DNA of 64,000 nucleotides from Haloterrigena alkaliphila (GCF_017352155.2 NZ_CP071462.1:1240001-1304000), one strand, 5' to 3'; shown: positions 1 through 8,648, counted from the stretch's first letter. Notes: a model not told the origin generated them from the sequence alone. Made by a program: numbers and translations.

Positions 1-2484
1 TCAGTCACGAATCGAACGCCCGACACCGACCCAGAGTATCGCGCTGGCCCGGTCGTTCACATCGAGAACCGGCGGCCGATCGATCGGGCGACCGTGAGAA
101 TTCCTCTCGACGCGGGAATCGATCCGAACGACGAGAACCTCACGGTAGTCAAGTGGGATCCCCACGACAATGAAACGTGGCGGCCGGTCGAGACGACGAT
201 CGACGCCGACGAGGGCGTTGCAATCGCTGAGGTCGAATCGTTCTCGTACTTCTCAATCTTCCTCTCGGACTCGAACGAGCCTGATAACCGCGGTCTCTGC
301 TATACCTCACCCGGTTGCGATATCCTCACACTCAAGGACGAACACCTCGTCACAGGCGGCGGGGACGACGGGGCGGGAGATCCCCAGCAGACGGACTTCG
401 TGTTCGTGATGGACGAAAGCGGTTCGATGAGTGGCTCGCCGATCTACTACTCTCGACTGGCCGCGAAGCGCTTTGTCGACGCGCTGCTCGACGGCGACCG
501 AGCCGGACTCGTCGGATACGATTCGAACGCGAACCTGCTTCAGGAACTGACGCGCGATCACGACTCCCTGAACGCGAGCATCGAGTCACTGTCCGCTGGC
601 GGCGGTACACACACGGAAGCGGGACTTCGAACAGGGCTTCAGCACCTCGAGGCGAACGGGATGGAGAACCGGTCGCAGGTGATGCTCCTGTTATCGGATG
701 GAAAGTCGAACTACGGGTCGTATCCGCGACGCGTCGCTGAAGACGCCGCCGACCGCGGGATCCAGATCAGCACCGTCGGACTCGGGAACAGCATCGACGA
801 AGACGAATTGCGGAGCATCGCCGACAGTACGGGCGGCGATTACTATCACGTCGCGGACGAGAAGGACCTCCCAGAGACGTTCGAACGGGTCGCCGAGAAT
901 GAGTCCGAACCGATACTCAAGGACACCAGTGACGACGGCATTCCGGACGCTGTCGCCGACGCGAACCTATACGTCCCCGATCCGCGGGGCGGTGGGATCG
1001 TCGACATGCCGCTGTCCATCAACCCGGACGTGCGCGACACCAGCGGTGACGGACTGCCCGACAACGAGCAAGTCGATACCGACTACACAGTCTATCAGGA
1101 CGACGGCGAATGGAAACTCAGAGCGACGGTCGACGAATACCACGCGCGTCCGTCGAAGGCTGATACCGATGGGGATACGCTCACCGATTACGAGGAACGC
1201 AGGCTCTGGGGAACGAACCCGCTCAGGATGGACACGTCCAGCGACGGTTTCATCGATCCGATCGATCCGTACCCGACCGAGGACAGTTCGCCGCCGGAGG
1301 TTCGTCTCTCTTCGGCGGACTTCACCGAGGGGGTTCTGGTCGCGGTGGACGATAAGTCGGCAATCGAATCGGTCGAAGGGAACCCGTACTACGATCCACC
1401 GTGGCCCGCCGACTCGACGTGGGATTCGAGCCAAGCGACAACGTACGACCTCGACGACGAACTCGGCGATATCGAGAAGTGGGTCTACAAGAACCTCGGT
1501 ATGGTACGGGACGACGACGACTACTCGATCGAGTTCGACACCCATTGGGGTACCAGCCCGGAGAAGTACTACGTCAACGTGACTGACGAATACGACAACG
1601 AGGTTTCATTCCTGGTCGAGGTGGACGCTAACGGAGCGGAACTAGCGAAAGCAGGGGTCGTCGCCGGCGGAACGGTCTCGATGCCCGTCGACGGACCGAC
1701 CGCACCGGCGAGCGCGGTCGTGGGTATCCTGACACTGGTCGGAAGCGGCACGATACTGATCGCGAGCGAACAGGGGTACTTCGGATCGTCGTCTCAGGTC
1801 GAAGAAGTTCCCGTAGACGATATCCATCAGAGCACGGAGCGGACGTGGGAAACGAACGACGGAACTGAGATCGCGCTGCCTACCGGTGAGATCCACGAGC
1901 AGTCCTACTACACCGACCACGTGCGCGGATACGGCTGGGAGTACATCCAGGAGACGACGTCGCTCACTCAGACGGCGCTCGGGTATGCGATCCTGACCCA
2001 AGACGAGGTCATCTACGAAAACGGCGAAATTCGGTATATCATCGGCGGTCAGATCGGTTCGGACGAGAAGGTGATTCTCTCGATTATCGGCGGCACGGTG
2101 ATGGCAGCGAGTCATACACCGGCGTACAACGACGATTGCGGTGCAACGATTGACATCAATCAGCACGACAATCCCGAGCACTCACTTCGCGACGGGAAAC
2201 CGATCGATGAGGTGAGTACCCTTATCGAAATACTCGAGAATCCGACCCGGATCGTCGACGCAGGACATAAACGCTACTATATTCTGAAGTTAGGTACGAA
2301 CAGGGTCGTGATGCTCTCCACGAAACTCGTCTCCGATGCGTATCAGGTTCTAAGGACAGCACTCACAGGAAACGGGCCGGATAACGCGTTCAAAACTATC
2401 GATACTGCAATGGACGAAATCAGAGATACGCATGGTGACGACTACGAGATCATTCACGACCCGGAAAACGGGGTAGAGTGTTGA
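1..2484 (+). CDS. VWA-domain surface protein with Ca-binding-type repeats and variable C-terminal domain (5' end outside window)
   Basis: The reading frame is open from base 1, so the gene begins upstream; the first start-like codon inside the window is a GTG at 94, which is unlikely to be the true start. A von Willebrand factor A domain begins near base 395 with the MIDAS motif DESGSMS and the later metal-ligand Thr in GGGTHTEAGL. It is followed by thrombospondin-3-like acidic repeats (DTSDDGIPD, DTSGDGLPD, DTDGDTLTD) at about 920-1290, then a hydrophobic stretch at about 1640-1770 that may be a membrane segment. The last 230 or so residues form a separate domain I do not recognise. The gene is followed after 4 bases by a small gene and then further small genes, as in polymorphic toxin loci. 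The likely role is a secreted or surface-anchored adhesin/toxin; VWA and repeats are seen, toxicity is inference. Confidence 0.82.
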   Translation, partial: SVTNRTPDTDPEYRAGPVVHIENRRPIDRATVRIPLDAGIDPNDENLTVVKWDPHDNETWRPVETTIDADEGVAIAEVESFSYFSIFLSDSNEPDNRGLCYTSPGCDILTLKDEHLVTGGGDDGAGDPQQTDFVFVMDESGSMSGSPIYYSRLAAKRFVDALLDGDRAGLVGYDSNANLLQELTRDHDSLNASIESLSAGGGTHTEAGLRTGLQHLEANGMENRSQVMLLLSDGKSNYGSYPRRVAEDAADRGIQISTVGLGNSIDEDELRSIADSTGGDYYHVADEKDLPETFERVAENESEPILKDTSDDGIPDAVADANLYVPDPRGGGIVDMPLSINPDVRDTSGDGLPDNEQVDTDYTVYQDDGEWKLRATVDEYHARPSKADTDGDTLTDYEERRLWGTNPLRMDTSSDGFIDPIDPYPTEDSSPPEVRLSSADFTEGVLVAVDDKSAIESVEGNPYYDPPWPADSTWDSSQATTYDLDDELGDIEKWVYKNLGMVRDDDDYSIEFDTHWGTSPEKYYVNVTDEYDNEVSFLVEVDANGAELAKAGVVAGGTVSMPVDGPTAPASAVVGILTLVGSGTILIASEQGYFGSSSQVEEVPVDDIHQSTERTWETNDGTEIALPTGEIHEQSYYTDHVRGYGWEYIQETTSLTQTALGYAILTQDEVIYENGEIRYIIGGQIGSDEKVILSIIGGTVMAASHTPAYNDDCGATIDINQHDNPEHSLRDGKPIDEVSTLIEILENPTRIVDAGHKRYYILKLGTNRVVMLSTKLVSDAYQVLRTALTGNGPDNAFKTIDTAMDEIRDTHGDDYEIIHDPENGVEC

Positions 2485-2488
2485 ATCG

Positions 2489-3109
2489 ATGACTGAAGAC
2501 ACGAGTCAGTCGTATTGGGAGCAGGCAATTGACCATCGACGAAACGGCGAGTATCTCGAAGCCGGTGAGTATTATTCGCTCGTCGCATACGATCGGTTTA
2601 GCGAAGGTCTCCCGGGAACGTACGGGACTCGAATTAGCGGTGGAGAAGCAAATCTCCTGAGAGCAGCGATCTGTTATCGTCTCGCCCATCGTTTGGATCG
2701 CTGTCGGAACCGCTGTCGGCAGGGGATCCTGATCGCCGAGGATCTGATCGATCGAGTGTTTCGTATGGACCCACCAGACAACGCTTACGACAGAGCGCGA
2801 CGAGGCGTCTGGTACGAGTATATCGGTGATTTCCGATGTATTGGAAACGTCGGCGATCCTGCAGCGGCATACGAGGAAGCAATCGAAGTATACGAGGCAG
2901 CAGACGACCCCGATACGGGGTACAGTGAACAGGAGCATTGCTATACGATGGCCGTTTATCGAGAAGTAGCGAAAGCGGCCGATAAGGACCCCGGTCCAAT
3001 CGACGACTTCGACAACGATTTGACGCTTACAAAGTGGGTCGAAAAGAAGCAGGAATCGTACCCATCACTACTCGAGAACGTAAGTCAGTCCGGGGCGTGG
3101 CCCCCGTAG
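2489..3109 (+). CDS. TPR-like helical hypothetical protein, candidate immunity/partner of the VWA protein
   Basis: The protein has 206 residues and starts 4 bases after the VWA gene stop, so the two are almost certainly co-transcribed and probably translationally coupled. The sequence looks all-helical, with TPR/SNAP-like segments such as NGEYLEAGEYYSLVAYDRF near the N-terminus and GDPAAAYEEAIEVYEAADD near residue 130. No signal peptide or membrane segment is visible, so it should be cytoplasmic. Codon use is less GC-rich than in the housekeeping genes, as in the neighbouring small genes. I do not recognise a named family. The position directly behind a large surface protein with a distinct C-terminal domain fits an immunity or chaperone role, but that is inference from context only. 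Confidence 0.75.
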   Translation: MTEDTSQSYWEQAIDHRRNGEYLEAGEYYSLVAYDRFSEGLPGTYGTRISGGEANLLRAAICYRLAHRLDRCRNRCRQGILIAEDLIDRVFRMDPPDNAYDRARRGVWYEYIGDFRCIGNVGDPAAAYEEAIEVYEAADDPDTGYSEQEHCYTMAVYREVAKAADKDPGPIDDFDNDLTLTKWVEKKQESYPSLLENVSQSGAWPP

Positions 3110-3243
3110 GTCGATCCTCTGATAGTTGTATCAGTGGTGTTTCCCAACGGTGAAGTAGAAACGGCATATCCACTTAGTGGCCCAGCAGTCAAGCGGTGGG
3201 TGCCGGAACTGAACGACGGAGAAGGAGGGTTTGTCGACACAGC

Positions 3244-3780
3244 ATGACCGGAACCTCACCTTCGGCGACCGCGACGATCACATTCCACTACGACTCGGAG
3301 TACCGGCAGAGAGTTTCCGAGAAGCAAAATCCGGACGGATGGATCGAGGTCTCGATAGCGGTCGGCGAGACGTACATATGGGGGAGTTCCGACGGCGGCG
3401 TGACGGGATTCGCATGCGGAATCGTCCTCAACCTACTCGACTCAGTGGATGCGGTACTCTCTGACGAGCGCTACATAATCGAGTTCGAATTCGGACCATC
3501 CTGGATGGTAGTCGAACCGTGGGACGACGAAGCGGTCAACGTGGCGAAAAGTTCGACCTTGATGGGTGCTCGAAACCCGGACGACCGCCTCGATATTGAC
3601 ACCTCCCGACCTGTATTAAAAGAAGCGTGGATCGAGGAAGTCGTAGAAACTGCTCGAGACTTTCACGATACAGTTATCGGGATGAATCCGAACCTGCGGA
3701 CTCGGGACGTGATGGAGCAAATTCGGGAAGAAATCGCCAGGGCTGAAGAGTTCAGAAGCAACACCGATCGAGCCTCGTAG
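3244..3780 (+). CDS. Hypothetical protein, candidate immunity-type protein
   Basis: The protein has 178 residues from the ATG at 3244. An in-frame GTG lies 48 bases upstream, but the ATG gives an N-terminus that matches the paralogous fragment downstream better. It is soluble and acidic, with no recognisable catalytic motif. The N-terminal segment FHYDSEYRQRV followed by NPDGWIEV is echoed in the fragment at 3878 (VRYDSELREQV, then DPLGWIDD), so the two look like diverged paralogues. The C-terminal third is rich in charged helices. Tandem arrays of such small paralogues behind a large toxin are typical of polymorphic toxin-immunity loci. Nothing in the sequence proves that role. Confidence 0.68.
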   Translation: MTGTSPSATATITFHYDSEYRQRVSEKQNPDGWIEVSIAVGETYIWGSSDGGVTGFACGIVLNLLDSVDAVLSDERYIIEFEFGPSWMVVEPWDDEAVNVAKSSTLMGARNPDDRLDIDTSRPVLKEAWIEEVVETARDFHDTVIGMNPNLRTRDVMEQIREEIARAEEFRSNTDRAS

Positions 3781-3877
3781 AAGACGTGCATACCAGAAAC
3801 GACCGGGGTGATCGAGATGCCGGTCCGTGTGAACGCTAAAGGCGAAGATAGAGTCGGCGTTCCTGAAGAAGATCCGG

Positions 3878-4168
3878 ATGTCAAAGTCTGGATCAGGGAC
3901 CAGCAAGGGTGGGGAGATAACTTGTAAACGAACTATAGGACCTACTATAGACACGTTCGATATCGTCGTCCGATACGACAGCGAACTCCGAGAGCAGGTG
4001 GAATTCGGTTCCGACGACCCTCTCGGATGGATTGACGACGTCGAGAGTCTCGTGAACAGTATCATCCGAAACCCGGACAGAGTCATGACCACTAGCGATG
4101 GTAAAGCGGTCTTCGTCTACAAGGTAGAGTCGGACAAGAAACCAGTCACGGTCGAGAGCGACGGGATA
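3878..4168 (+). pseudogene. Truncated paralogue of the upstream hypothetical gene
   Basis: An open frame from the ATG at 3878 encodes a segment resembling the N-terminal third of the protein at 3244-3780 (VRYDSELREQV, DPLGWIDD). The frame then runs on, without a stop, into the antisense strand of the convergent permease gene, where the translation becomes meaningless Arg/Asp-rich sequence. The real gene therefore appears to have lost its 3' half at a junction near 4140-4168. A further short frame at 3817-3927 (36 residues, another phase) overlaps its start and may be a second remnant. This looks like a rearrangement scar at the edge of the accessory island. Boundaries are approximate. Confidence 0.45.
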
Positions 4169-5395
4169 TCACAGCACGCCGAACCCGAACTCCGCCATCC
4201 CGAAGACCGGTCCCCACAGGAAGTGGAGCGCGACGCCGACGACGACGGCGGGCAGGAAGTTGTAGATCGTCGCGACGATCGCCGCCTTGGCGTCGACGGC
4301 AAGCAGCGGGAACAGGGCGTCGCCGTCCTGGGCGATCGCGTTCGCCGACAGGGCGGAGAAGGGCAACCAGCCTTCGGCGTAGACGCTGGCCAGCAGAATC
4401 TGGGGGCCACAGCCGGGAATCAGCCCGACGACCGCGCCGCCGATCGGCGCCAGCACGCCCGCCACCGCGGCGACGGTGGCGACGTTGATACCCGTGAAGA
4501 GGACGGCGTACTCGTAGACGAGGAAGGCCACGAGCACCCAGACCGTGACGAAACTCGTCTCCATCGCCGCGTGGGTGAGCGTGTCGTAGACGGATCCGAA
4601 CGAGTCTCGAGCGCGGGCGATCTCCCCCTCGCCGACGTAGTGGCGACCGATCAGGTAGAGGTAGAGCGACAGCACCGCGCCGACGACGCCGGCGACGGTG
4701 AACAGACCGTCGAACCCGAGGTCGACGGCGAGCGCGACCTCGGGACCGCCACGGAGTAGATAGAGACTCCCGAGGACGAGGCCCGCGACGGCGGTGAGCC
4801 ACTACGCGACGTGTGCGAGGTGGGAGAGCGGCGTGAGGACTCGAGACTCGCGATCCGGCCCCGTCTCGTGGGCGTGGGTGGGCGCCGGCCCGCCGTAGTC
4901 GTGGGCCGGGTTCGGCCCGACGCCGCCGTTGACGGCAGTACCGCCGTCGGGCGTCGCGGCGGGTGAGAGCCGTGCGACGGCGGCGTCGACCCGCGAGACG
5001 CCCAGCCCGAACGAGTCGACGAGGTAGCCGGTCGCGACGGAGGCCGCGAACGCGATCGCGTAGGCGTACAGCGCGGCCTCGGGCGCGAGCGCGAGGATGA
5101 CGAACGCCGAGTCGCCGGCGGTCGCCCCCAGCGTCGCGACCACGGTCCCGAAACTGACCGTCCCGCGGACGTACAGCGGCATCACGACGATGGCGCCGCC
5201 GCAGCCGGGCGTCAGCCCGAGCAGGCCGCCGAACAGCACCTGTAGTCGCTCGTTGTCCTCGATGGCACCGATCACCGCGCCGTCGGTCCAGTACTGCACC
5301 AGCCCGAAGGCCAGCACCGTCACCGCGACGAACGCGCTCACCTGCACGTAGCCATCCCGGAGCGACTCGAGGAGGACCGTCAGGAGGTCGTTCAC
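4169..5395 (-). pseudogene. Ten-TM heavy-metal exporter (ArsP_2/putative manganese transporter family), interrupted by an in-frame amber codon
   Basis: Reading from ATG 5395 to TGA 4169 gives one continuous frame of 408 sense codons, broken only by TAG at 4804-4802. Both halves match the family of 10-TM putative heavy-metal exporters: each repeat carries the motif pair LGLTPGCGGAIVVMPLYV and VGLIPGCGPQILLASVYAEG, followed by a GDSAF/QDGDAL segment. The codon after the stop is TGG, and the sequence reads HVA-stop-WLTAVAG. A TGG to TAG change is the simplest explanation, but what homologues carry at this site was not checked. The central cytoplasmic loop just before the stop is His/Gly-rich and could bind metal. 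The gene may be a recent pseudogene, make two polypeptides, be read through, or contain a sequencing error. A short palindrome (AGATT-AGA-AATCT, 5433-5445) lies about 40 bases upstream and might be an operator. Confidence 0.75.
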
Positions 5396-5616
5396 GGGGA
5401 CTCACCCGCGGTTTGTGAGGTTTCGAACAAAAGATTAGAAATCTCTAAAGATGTGTTTAGCATCATACGACATATAGTTGCTGGTGGCTCGTGCTGGCCC
5501 GCCCGGTGATCGTCGTCGGGAGCCCGCTCCGGGAGTACCACCATCACACGGTACCCGACACCCGGAAACATTCAGTAGGTAGATACTATTTAGTAATCGG
5601 ATTCGTATTCGGAAAT

Positions 5617-6822
5617 ATGAATCGCTCGAGGCGGACCGTCCTCCGTGCGGGGAGCGTCGCGCTACTGGCGGCGGGCGCGGGCTGTGTGAGTTCGCTCCGG
5701 GAAGACTCCGCCGAACCGGACGAATCCAACGGGGGCGGTGACGACCCCGGCGGGGACGACAGGGACAACGAACCCGTCGTCGAGATGGCGCCGAATGGCT
5801 GGCCGTCGTTTCAGGGATCCCCGGGGAATACGGGCAACGCCGGATCGACGGCCGCGCCGACGACGGAGCCGACCGAGCGCTGGCGAGCGACGCTCCCCGG
5901 CGCGGTCACCGATCAGGTCGCCGTCGTCGACGGGACGGTCTGTGTCTCTACCGATGCGGGAACGGTCCACGCGCTCGAGGCGGACTCGGGCGACGAACGG
6001 TGGTCGACGACCGTCGACGGCGGTCGATCGCAGTGTCCGTGCGTCGTCGACGGGCGGGTCGTCGTCGGCACCGAATCGGGGTCACTGGTCGCGCTCGACC
6101 TCGAATCCGGCGACGAGGTGTGGACGGCCGATCTCTCGGGGCCGGCGATGGGGCCGACCGCGGCCGACGGGACGGTCTACGTCGGAACGCGCGAGGAGCC
6201 GGCCGTCCACGCCGTCGACGCCGCGTCGGGGGACGTGAGCTGGACGTTCGAGCCCGAGCCGGCGTTCGACGTCGTGAACTACCCGGCCGTGACCGACGAC
6301 CACGTCTTCGTCGGCACGGAAGCCGTCATCGAGGCGCGGCTTCACGCGCTTGATCGGAGCAAGGGGACCGAGGCGTGGACGCGCGAGGTGACGCGGGCGG
6401 GTCCGCCGACCGTCAGCGGCTCCCTCGTCATGATCCCGTCCACGACGGTTCGGATCTACCGACACGACAGATTCCCGCGCGGCGGATTCAGCGGACGGGG
6501 GAGCAACGCCGCGTCACCGGCGGTCTCGTCGGACGCGTACTTCGCGGGGTCGACTGGCGGCCGATTCTCCGCGTACAAGCGCGACGACGTCGGCGTTCAC
6601 TGGGGGATCGACCTCGAGCACCCCGTCGCGTCCGCACCGGCCATCACCGACGACGCCGTCTACGTCGCGCTCGAGACCGGGCTCCTGTGTGCGATGTCCC
6701 GCGAGAGCGGCGAAACGCTCTGGACGCGTTCGCTCGAGGGGGAGGACGCGTCCGGGCCGGCGGTCGCCGAGGGGGCCGTCTTCGTCGGGACGGACGCGGG
6801 CCGACTGGTCGCGTTCGAGTGA
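5617..6822 (+). CDS. PQQ-like beta-propeller repeat lipoprotein
   Basis: The start chosen is ATG 5617 because it begins with a Tat-type lipoprotein signal (RSRRTVLRAGSVALLAAGAGC); the longer frame upstream has no signal. Lipidation would be at the Cys of AGAGC, followed by an Asp/Gly-rich linker. The remaining 370 or so residues are repeated blades of the PQQ-binding-like type, recognisable by recurring words such as VYVGTREEPAVHAVDAASG, VFVGTDAGRLVAFE, and the W of GDERW, GDEVW and GETLW. The protein would sit on the outer face of the membrane. No enzyme motif is visible, so it is probably a scaffold or binding protein. It is divergent from the metal exporter across 221 bases. Confidence 0.85.
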   Translation: MNRSRRTVLRAGSVALLAAGAGCVSSLREDSAEPDESNGGGDDPGGDDRDNEPVVEMAPNGWPSFQGSPGNTGNAGSTAAPTTEPTERWRATLPGAVTDQVAVVDGTVCVSTDAGTVHALEADSGDERWSTTVDGGRSQCPCVVDGRVVVGTESGSLVALDLESGDEVWTADLSGPAMGPTAADGTVYVGTREEPAVHAVDAASGDVSWTFEPEPAFDVVNYPAVTDDHVFVGTEAVIEARLHALDRSKGTEAWTREVTRAGPPTVSGSLVMIPSTTVRIYRHDRFPRGGFSGRGSNAASPAVSSDAYFAGSTGGRFSAYKRDDVGVHWGIDLEHPVASAPAITDDAVYVALETGLLCAMSRESGETLWTRSLEGEDASGPAVAEGAVFVGTDAGRLVAFE

Positions 6823-6878
6823 GGGCGGGGTATCACAGCGGTACCAATCGGGCCGGTGTCTCCCCCTCGCCGCCCCCC

Positions 6879-7361
6879 TCACAACTCGAGCGTGTAGACG
6901 ACCTCCTGACGCTCCTCGCCGCCGATTTCGACGGTGCCTTCGCCGGTCTGCTCGAACCCCTGTTCCTCGTAGAACCGCTGGCCGCCCTCGTTCGAGGCGA
7001 GGTCCATCGCCCGCATGCGGTCCATGTTGAAGTCCTGCAGGTCCGTACAGAGCCGCTCGTGTAGCGCCGTCCCGATTCCCTGGTCCTGATGGTCGGGGTG
7101 GACGGCCATCCGCAGGACGTCGCCTTCATCCCCGGAGACGACGCCGTGGGTGAAACCGACGATCACCTCGTCCTCCTCCGCGACCAGAAACGCCGTCCCG
7201 GGTTCCGACAGCGCTCGCTCGAGCGTCTCGTCGCCGTACCAGTCGTCGACGGTCTCGTCGATCGTCTCGGCCTCGAGTTCGTCGTATGTGTCGTGCCACG
7301 CATCTCGAGCGACGCGTCTGATGGCCTCGCGGTCGTCCGTGGTGGCTGGTCGGATCTCCAT
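6879..7361 (-). CDS. GNAT family N-acetyltransferase
   Basis: The product has 160 residues from ATG 7361, the first Met giving a GNAT N-terminus (MEIRPATTDD); the open frame runs further upstream through the tandem repeats, which is not coding. GNAT motif A is seen as VHPDHQDQGIGTALHERL (Q/RxxGxG/A acetyl-CoA loop) and motif B as NEGGQRFYEEQGFEQTGEG. It is closely related to the gene at 7769-8248: both share AWHDTYDELE/TWHDTYDELD near the N-terminus and the C-terminal VYTLEL, so they are duplicates. The substrate cannot be told. The 3 x 28 bp repeat begins 22 bases upstream of the start, so it must overlap or adjoin its promoter. Confidence 0.9.
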   Translation of the reverse strand: MEIRPATTDDREAIRRVARDAWHDTYDELEAETIDETVDDWYGDETLERALSEPGTAFLVAEEDEVIVGFTHGVVSGDEGDVLRMAVHPDHQDQGIGTALHERLCTDLQDFNMDRMRAMDLASNEGGQRFYEEQGFEQTGEGTVEIGGEERQEVVYTLEL

Positions 7362-7382
7362 ACCGCGCGCTACACCGGCGAT

Positions 7383-7466
7383 CGACAAAGTGGTATCACC
7401 CCGTGGGGGTCGACAAAGTGGTATCACCCCGTGGGGGTCGACAAAGTGGTATCACCCCGTGGGGGT
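7383..7466 (+). repeat. Perfect tandem repeat, three copies of 28 bp
   Basis: Three exact 28-bp units run from 7383 to 7466. Each contains AAAGTGGTATCACC followed by a near-palindrome CACCCC-GT-GGGGGT. The core AAAGTGGTATC occurs a fourth time at about 7525. The array lies directly upstream of the start of the GNAT gene on the minus strand, in the position of a promoter and operator region. It could be a regulator-binding array or simple slippage expansion. Confidence 0.9.
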
Positions 7467-7768
7467 GTGGATAGGGGACTCGGGGTAGGAACGAAACGAC
7501 GCGTCGATCGACGCAGAAGGCGAAAAGTGGTATCCTGCTATCGTGGCAACTGGGAATCGCCACACCCTCCCCAGCCGATTCGCTCACTCGCTTTCGTTCG
7601 TTCGCTCATCCCTCGCGCAGTATCGGCGGTCGGCCCTCGCTTTCGCTCGGACACGACCGACAGCGCGCGCCACAGCACAGCGGACGATCGGACCGAAGCG
7701 CCACGGAGAACCCTGCTACGGAGTGGGCTGTTCGAGTCGACAGCGACGCTTGCGGTGAAAATCGGATC
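7467..7768. other. Gene-free interval between the two GNAT genes
   Basis: No convincing gene is present. The interval holds a fourth copy of the AAAGTGGTATC core (about 7525) and the dispersed repeat at 7536-7619. The short open frames across it are explained by the repeat and by high GC content. Confidence 0.6.
7536..7619 (+). repeat. Dispersed repeat, copy A (inverted partner at 51341-51422)
   Basis: About 84 bases from TGCTATCGTGGCAAC to CATCCCTCGCGC closely match the reverse complement of 51341-51422. Shared blocks include GCTATCGTGGCAAC, CTCCCCAGCCGATTCGCTCA and TCGTTCGCTCATCCCTCGCG. Both copies lie between genes. Nothing resembling a transposase is next to either, so it may be a non-autonomous element or an intergenic RNA/terminator family. 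Confidence 0.8.
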
Positions 7769-8248
7769 CTATAGCTCGAGGGTGTAGACCGCTTCGTCGT
7801 AGTACTCGCCGTCGATTTCGACCTCCCCGGTGTCGGTCTGCTCGAAGCCCAGTCCCTCGTAGAACCGGCGGCTGGCGTCGTTGAACGCGAAGTCGAACGA
7901 GCGGAGTCGGTCGGCGTCGTAGGCCTCGAGTCGGTCGACCAGCCGTTCGTGGAGGTCGGCCCCGATCCCCTCGCCCTGCGCGTCGGGTGCGACGTACATC
8001 CGGAGGATGTCGGCCGTCTCGCCCTGCGCGACCGCGTGGGTGAAGCCGACGATCTCGCCGTCGTCCCTTTCCACGACGAGGACGACCGTCCCGGGCGCCT
8101 CGAGCGGCATCGAGTCGTCGGTGTACCAGTTGTCGACGGTCCGGTCGATCAGGGCGTCGTCGAGTTCGTCGTAGGTGTCGTGCCAGGTCTCGCGAGCGAC
8201 CGCCTTGATGGCCGCGAAATCGTCGGCGTCCGCCGATCGAATGTGCAT
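7769..8248 (-). CDS. GNAT family N-acetyltransferase (paralogue of 6879-7361)
   Basis: The product has 159 residues and starts MHIRSADADD. The acetyl-CoA loop is seen in APDAQGEGIGADLHERLVDR, and motif B in NDASRRFYEGLGFEQT. The N-terminal WHDTYDELD and C-terminal VYTLEL blocks match the neighbouring GNAT protein, so this is a duplicate that has diverged by roughly half of its positions. Both genes are on the minus strand and separated by repeat-rich DNA, so they are probably separate transcripts. The acceptor substrate is unknown. Confidence 0.9.
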   Translation of the reverse strand: MHIRSADADDFAAIKAVARETWHDTYDELDDALIDRTVDNWYTDDSMPLEAPGTVVLVVERDDGEIVGFTHAVAQGETADILRMYVAPDAQGEGIGADLHERLVDRLEAYDADRLRSFDFAFNDASRRFYEGLGFEQTDTGEVEIDGEYYDEAVYTLEL

Positions 8249-8351
8249 GGTGGTACTTGACAGGACGGGGTTAAAGCGACTTCGACCCTGGTATCAGCTG
8301 CCAGCGCCGAGCCGCCGCGGTCGGGATCGTCCGACCCCTCCCGAGATTCCC

Positions 8352-8648
8352 TCACTCGCGGACGTCGAATCCCCGGTCCCGGAGCAGATCGGGGACCCGA
8401 TCGCGGTGGTCGCCCTGGAGTTCGATCCGTCCCTCGTCGACGGTTCCTCCCGTTCCCATCGAACTCTTCAGATCCGAGGCGATCGATTCGATCTCGTCCG
8501 ACTCGAGGTCGAACCCCTCGACGATCGTCACCGGTTTGTCGTACCGGCGGCTCTCCGTCCGGATCGACAGCACCTGCTGGGACGTCTCGAGGTCGCCCTG
8601 GGTATCGAGTTCGTCGAGCAGGTCGTCGAGTTCGTCGTCGTTTGACAT
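8352..8648 (-). CDS. SUI1/eIF1 family translation factor (aIF1/YciH-like)
   Basis: The product is 98 residues, the usual size for the archaeal SUI1 protein. An acidic N-terminal tail (DDELDDLLDELD) is followed by the SUI1 domain: IRTESRRYDKPVTIVEGFD in the basic beta-hairpin region, then DLKSSMGTGGTVDEGRIELQG, which holds the conserved K-x-x-x-G-x-GG-T loop, and the C-terminal DLLRDRGF. It would bind the small ribosomal subunit and act in start-codon selection. It is on its own between the GNAT gene and the DUF192 gene, all on the minus strand. Confidence 0.92.
   Translation of the reverse strand: MSNDDELDDLLDELDTQGDLETSQQVLSIRTESRRYDKPVTIVEGFDLESDEIESIASDLKSSMGTGGTVDEGRIELQGDHRDRVPDLLRDRGFDVRE

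Noticed and set aside
5491-5616. Upstream extension of the PQQ-lipoprotein frame
   Set aside because: It adds a sequence without any signal or conserved character in front of a complete lipoprotein signal at 5617.
7383-7466. Possible CRISPR array
   Set aside because: The 28-bp units are directly adjacent with no spacers and there are no cas genes.
7536-7619. Insertion sequence end
   Set aside because: No transposase gene and no target-site duplication could be seen at either copy, so only a repeat is reported.
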